DNA from: Bacteroidota bacterium
GTDB taxonomy: Bacteria; Bacteroidota; Bacteroidia; Bacteroidales; B39-G9
Assembly (NCBI GenBank): GCA_003648455.1
Contig: QMPG01000101.1
Location: 1-9,380 of the forward strand
Direction: 5' to 3'
Length of the DNA: 9,380 bases
Below, in pieces: positions 5,827-9,380 of this stretch. The translations under genes and the position numbers were made by a program. The notes beneath the pieces were generated by a model, which worked only from the letters and a program-made list of their open reading frames with translations, did no database searches and was not told where the DNA came from. Position 1 is the first letter of the stretch. Every line of letters begins with the position of its first letter.

Positions 5827-8800
5827 TTAATCCTCAAAGAAATACAAACCCTGTGCAGCTTCAATTAACACACTCATTTGTGCTGCAAAATCAAAAGTCG
5901 CATTGTTTACAGATTTGTCAAAATTAGCTTCAATTAAAGAGAAACCAGCTTTTTCAAATTTAGCATTAATCTTTTCTTCTTTATAGATAAAAGTTTTTTC
6001 ATCAGAAATTAATTCCTTTATGCCTTTTTCATCTTTATAAATCAAATGATTTTTAGCTTTTAAGATAAATCCGTATTCGGCATCGTCAAAACTTTGCTGT
6101 GATAAATAAAATTTAGGTTTATCTTTAAATGGTGCTCCGTTTGTAGGACAAAAAGTAGTACAGTTGCCACATTCATTACAGAAATCACCTATATTTAAAA
6201 CTTGATGCTTTTGTTTAATAGAGAAAAGTTTATCATCTTCAAATACAATATTATTACCTTTTCTAACGGCTTTTTTTAACTTATATGCAACCGGTTTTGT
6301 GTCATAAGAGTAATTAGCTCTGTTTGGACAAACGGTTACGCAAACGTTGCATATTTCATCACAGAATAAACATCTAGAGGCTTCTTTCATAGCTTCTTCT
6401 TTTGTGAGAGTTGAAGTTATGAGATTAAAATTGTTTCTGTCGCTTAAAGGAGTTTCTTTAATTTTTAAACCATATTCACGCTTAGCTCGTTTTACTAATA
6501 GTTCATCATAAGTTATATCCTTTTTATTTTCGACAGGTTTAATATTATATTCTTTGTGAGATTTTTCAATAATATTTTGAGCAACTTTTTTACCATCTGC
6601 AACAGCACTAATAATTGAAGTGCCACCGGTTAAAGCATCACCGCCAAGAAAAACATTCTCTATTTTTGTTTCAAATGTGAAATCATTCACTTCTAATAAA
6701 TCATTATCAACAAAATCAATATCAAGGTCTTGTCCAACCGAAGGAATTATTGTGTCGAAAGGGATTTCAAATTCAGAACCGTCAATCTTTACAGGACGAG
6801 CTCTTCCGCTTTCATCTTTTTCAGAAAGCTTCATTTTACTGCATTTCAATGATTTTATTTTACCTTTTTCTGCAATAATTTCTTCAGGTGAAGTGAGTTC
6901 CAGAATTTCAATTCCTTCTTGCAAACAAGCGTTAATCTCATAATAATCAGCTGGCATCTGGTTAATTGTTCTTCTATAAACAATGCTTACTTTTGCATTA
7001 TCACCTGCAAGGCGGAGAGCTGTTCGTGCTGCATCCATTGCAGTATTTCCACCGCCAATTATTGCAATATTTTTACCAATATTTACTTGCTTGTTATTTT
7101 TTATATCAAATAAAAATTGTAAAGGCTCAAAAACTCCTTTAGTTTCAATTCCGTTTATTCTTAATTTTTTTGATGCCTGTGCACCTGTTGCCAGATAAAT
7201 ATAATTGTTTTCTTTCTGTAATTGTGAAAATTTATCTTTGTCAATTTTAGTATTGTAATTAATGTTAACACCGAGTTTTTCAATTCGTTCAACATCTTTT
7301 TTAATATCTTCATCAGTTAATCTGAACGATGGAATTGCATTTGCAACCATTCCTCCCGATTTACTGTAATTTTCATAAATATTTACTTCAAATCCTGATA
7401 ATGCTAAGAAATATGCACACGATAACCCTGACGGACCTGCACCAATAATAGCAACTTTAATACCATTTGCAGAAGCTTTTTTAGGCATAAAATTTTCATG
7501 ATTTTGCTCTGTTACGAAGCGTTTTATATCTCTAATTAATAATGAGTTATCGTAATTAATGCGAGTGCATTTTGTTTGGCACAAATGGTCGCAAACCATT
7601 CCTGTAACCGATGGCAACGGATTTGTATTCATAATAACCTCAAAAGCTTTATCAAAATCTCCTTTTGAAGTGTGATACATATATTCGGGAATTGCTTGAT
7701 TCGTTGGACAAGTGCCAACACACGGAGCACTAATGCAATCGAAATAATTTAATTCTCTGTCTGTTTTAATACTTGGTTCTTTCAAGTATTGTCTTTTATA
7801 GTGTTCATTATCTACAACATTATCGGCATATCTGTTCAGATTATTGAGAGCTGCTTTTTTAACATCTATATCGTTGTTCGATTTATTTTTTCTTAAAATA
7901 AACTGTTCAATTTTTGCGGCTTTATTATCAATAAAATCTTTTTGCAACTCATCAACATACTGCTTTAGACGACCATAACCTCCGGGTTTTAAAATGTCTG
8001 ACGAAACAGTAACTGTATTAAATCCGCAAGAAATTAAATCACTAATATTAAATGAATTTGCACCTCCTGAAAAAGATATAGCCAATTCGCCATTAAATTC
8101 ATTTTGGAGTTTTCTTGCCAAATTAACAGAAATTGGATGCAAAGCACGTCCGCTCATATACATCATGTTTGCTGTTTCTTTTGCAAAAACATCTCTGTTG
8201 TTTATGCTTTCGAGAGTGTTGGTTAGTTTTAAGCCAAAATCAACATTATTGTCTTTTGCACTTTGTGTAAGCGATTTAATAATATTAATTGCATCTTTGT
8301 ATTTTAAATCGTGTTCAAAAGCAATATCGGGAATAACAGCTGTAAAATTTAATTTATTGTTTAAAATATCTCTGAGTTCTTTTGCTCCTATAAGAGTAGG
8401 GTTTAACTTAATTATTGTATTAAGTTTTTTATCTTCAATAAGATATAAACCAATTTTTTCAATTTCATCGGGTGGACATCCGTGCATTGTCGATAAAGTA
8501 ATATTATCTGAAATACAATCGGGAATATTTAAGTTAACAATGTTTGGGTAGATGTCTTTAAGCTGGTTTATCTTCTCGTCTTTTTCAGCCTTACAGTTTT
8601 TCATTTTTTCGAAAAACCATTGAACGTTGTCGTTTAATATGCCTTCTAGATTATATCCTACACTCATATTGAAAATTGTACCAATATCTGCTTTCCAATT
8701 AAATTTATCTCGTAAAATATGAATTATTATCCATGCATTAAGGTATTCGTCAAAAGCTTGGTGAATTTTCAACTCTTGCGACCATTCACAGTTATAACCT

Positions 8801-9114
8801 TCGTCTTGCATGTCAATACAAGGTTTTGGAACATCAAGCTCGTCAAGAGTTTGAATTGTTTTTAATTCAATATATCGGGCTCCGCACAACCATGCAGATA
8901 TAATATTTTCAGACAATTGAGTATGTGGACCTGCAGCAACGCCAATAGGAGTTTCAAGGGCTTGATTGAAACGACTTGTTTCAAAAACGTCATATTCTTT
9001 AGGAGTGAAAAATAAATTTTTATGAATACCAAATATTTGATTTTTAGTTTTTTCTTCGTTTAAGATTAATTGTAAAAGTGTTTTAATGTTTGCAGGGAAA
9101 AATTTATCAGACAT
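5827..9114 (-). CDS. ygfK: YgfK-type multidomain flavo-iron-sulfur oxidoreductase
   Basis: A 1095-residue cytosolic oxidoreductase, slightly longer than E. coli YgfK (about 1030). Residues 1-395 form a dihydroorotate/dihydropyrimidine dehydrogenase-like barrel, with PIGVAAGPHTQL (56-67), FNMSVGYNLEG (148-158), STMHGCPPDEIE (208-219), KLNPTL (236-241), GLKLTNTL (294-301), SGRALHP (321-327) and an FMN-phosphate-like SGGAN (349-353). Residues 455-535 carry GltD-type [4Fe-4S] cysteines C460, C465, C469, C508, C512 and C516. An FAD dinucleotide fold has GAGPSG (558-563), an NAD(P)H fold GGGNTAMD (687-694) with VYRR (712-715), and GGDALTGG (824-831) closes the FAD site. The C-terminal ferredoxin module has C915, C918, C922, C925, C929 and C979, C982, C985, C989. 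Electrons likely run from NAD(P)H through FAD and Fe-S clusters to the barrel, reducing a heterocycle. Family annotation as selenate reductase is doubtful; homologues are tied to purine/uric acid breakdown. The start fits E. coli YgfK alignment. It is convergent with the lrp gene. Confidence 0.95.
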   Translation of the reverse strand: MSDKFFPANIKTLLQLILNEEKTKNQIFGIHKNLFFTPKEYDVFETSRFNQALETPIGVAAGPHTQLSENIISAWLCGARYIELKTIQTLDELDVPKPCIDMQDEGYNCEWSQELKIHQAFDEYLNAWIIIHILRDKFNWKADIGTIFNMSVGYNLEGILNDNVQWFFEKMKNCKAEKDEKINQLKDIYPNIVNLNIPDCISDNITLSTMHGCPPDEIEKIGLYLIEDKKLNTIIKLNPTLIGAKELRDILNNKLNFTAVIPDIAFEHDLKYKDAINIIKSLTQSAKDNNVDFGLKLTNTLESINNRDVFAKETANMMYMSGRALHPISVNLARKLQNEFNGELAISFSGGANSFNISDLISCGFNTVTVSSDILKPGGYGRLKQYVDELQKDFIDNKAAKIEQFILRKNKSNNDIDVKKAALNNLNRYADNVVDNEHYKRQYLKEPSIKTDRELNYFDCISAPCVGTCPTNQAIPEYMYHTSKGDFDKAFEVIMNTNPLPSVTGMVCDHLCQTKCTRINYDNSLLIRDIKRFVTEQNHENFMPKKASANGIKVAIIGAGPSGLSCAYFLALSGFEVNIYENYSKSGGMVANAIPSFRLTDEDIKKDVERIEKLGVNINYNTKIDKDKFSQLQKENNYIYLATGAQASKKLRINGIETKGVFEPLQFLFDIKNNKQVNIGKNIAIIGGGNTAMDAARTALRLAGDNAKVSIVYRRTINQMPADYYEINACLQEGIEILELTSPEEIIAEKGKIKSLKCSKMKLSEKDESGRARPVKIDGSEFEIPFDTIIPSVGQDLDIDFVDNDLLEVNDFTFETKIENVFLGGDALTGGTSIISAVADGKKVAQNIIEKSHKEYNIKPVENKKDITYDELLVKRAKREYGLKIKETPLSDRNNFNLITSTLTKEEAMKEASRCLFCDEICNVCVTVCPNRANYSYDTKPVAYKLKKAVRKGNNIVFEDDKLFSIKQKHQVLNIGDFCNECGNCTTFCPTNGAPFKDKPKFYLSQQSFDDAEYGFILKAKNHLIYKDEKGIKELISDEKTFIYKEEKINAKFEKAGFSLIEANFDKSVNNATFDFAAQMSVLIEAAQGLYFFED

Positions 9115-9147
9115 GGCTTTATTGTTTATTTATTAAAAATGTGATTA

Positions 9148-9155
9148 CAAATATA
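9148..9155 (-). promoter_or_regulatory. Candidate -7 promoter box for ygfK
   Basis: On the minus strand this reads TATATTTG, an exact TAnnTTTG match, 33 bp ahead of the ygfK ATG. No convincing -33 TTG is seen at the usual spacing. A 7-bp inverted pair, AATTTCA (9177-9183) and TGAAATT (9198-9204), lies just upstream and could be a regulator site, although the background is AT-rich. Confidence 0.5.
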
Positions 9156-9301
9156 TAAATATTACGGAATTTTTTAAATTTCATATTATAAATTAATTGA
9201 AATTAGAAATTCAACATTATATATTGGACAATATTCAGATTATTTAACTATGAGCGTATATAAATTTAAGTTTATTTTTATAACCCTATCGGCTGTCGCC
9301 A

Positions 9302-9322
9302 CTTTCCCTTAAAAAGGGAAAG
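9302..9322. repeat. Perfect 9-bp hairpin, probable dispersed repeat
   Basis: CTTTCCCTT (9302-9310) pairs perfectly with AAGGGAAAG (9314-9322) around three A. With the preceding GGCTGTCGCCA it resembles a palindromic intergenic repeat often seen in Bacteroidetes (recalled, not searched). It lacks a T-run on either strand, so terminator function is doubtful. The rest of 9156-9380 is AT-rich with no gene that I can support. Confidence 0.6.
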
Positions 9323-9380
9323 AAGCATTAATAAACAGATTAATAAAATTTAGATGTTTAGTAATAAATTTAATATAAAG

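Noticed and set aside
7994..8551. 185-codon open frame on the plus strand
   Set aside because: It lies entirely antisense within the conserved barrel domain of ygfK and its translation resembles no family; it is a by-product of the real coding frame.
5827..9114. Selenate reductase as the function of YgfK
   Set aside because: The domains point to an NAD(P)H-linked flavoprotein of the dihydropyrimidine dehydrogenase type, with no molybdopterin-binding domain; the selenate label comes from older annotation.
220..9114. Selenocysteine codons or a SECIS element, given the selenium-linked gene families
   Set aside because: All six genes end in TAA and show no internal TGA read-through or missing active-site residue that would call for selenocysteine.
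9250..9312. 20-codon frame with a hydrophobic, signal-peptide-like translation
   Set aside because: It ends inside the 9302-9322 hairpin repeat, has no ribosome site or conserved features, and the hydrophobicity follows from T-rich sequence.

Overview
The window looks like a Bacteroidetes (Bacteroidales/Marinilabiliales-like) chromosome segment. It is strongly AT-rich, none of the six genes has a clear Shine-Dalgarno, all six stop at TAA, and three genes have a TAnnTTTG box (the Bacteroidetes -7 consensus) close upstream. A SiaC/DUF1987 protein and many dispersed hairpin repeats in the intergenic gaps fit the same assignment. The lineage call is an inference; no taxonomic marker gene is present.

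Layout from left to right: a 28-bp perfect inverted repeat and a strong hairpin terminator (1-200). Then three minus-strand genes, read right to left as threonine-synthase-like PLP enzyme (1960-3207), SiaC-family protein (1507-1899) and SsnA aminohydrolase (220-1491), with gaps of 60 and 15 bp that suggest one transcript. Next comes a repeat-bearing gap (3208-3429), then a TrpB-like PLP enzyme of unknown substrate (3430-4899, minus). A divergent AT-rich promoter region follows (4900-5106), with a 30-bp-spaced direct repeat, and then an Lrp/AsnC regulator (5107-5574, plus). A convergent gap holds several hairpin repeats (5575-5826). Last is a 1095-residue YgfK flavo-iron-sulfur oxidoreductase (5827-9114, minus) with its upstream region.

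How the genes may work together: YgfK and SsnA are two markers of the ygeW-ygeX-ygeY-ygfK-ssnA-xdh gene set, first described as linked to selenium-dependent molybdenum hydroxylases and later to anaerobic purine/uric acid breakdown. Here they bracket two fold-type II PLP enzymes and an amino-acid-sensing regulator. The fold-II ammonia-lyase YgeX, carbamoyltransferase YgeW, peptidase-like YgeY and the hydroxylase itself are absent from the window. My working hypothesis is a Bacteroidetes version of this pathway: YgfK carries out a reductive step, SsnA hydrolyses a C-N bond, one or both PLP enzymes handle the amino-acid-like product, and the Lrp protein regulates the set. Assignment of YgfK and SsnA to their families is firm; the pathway and the PLP substrates are inference.
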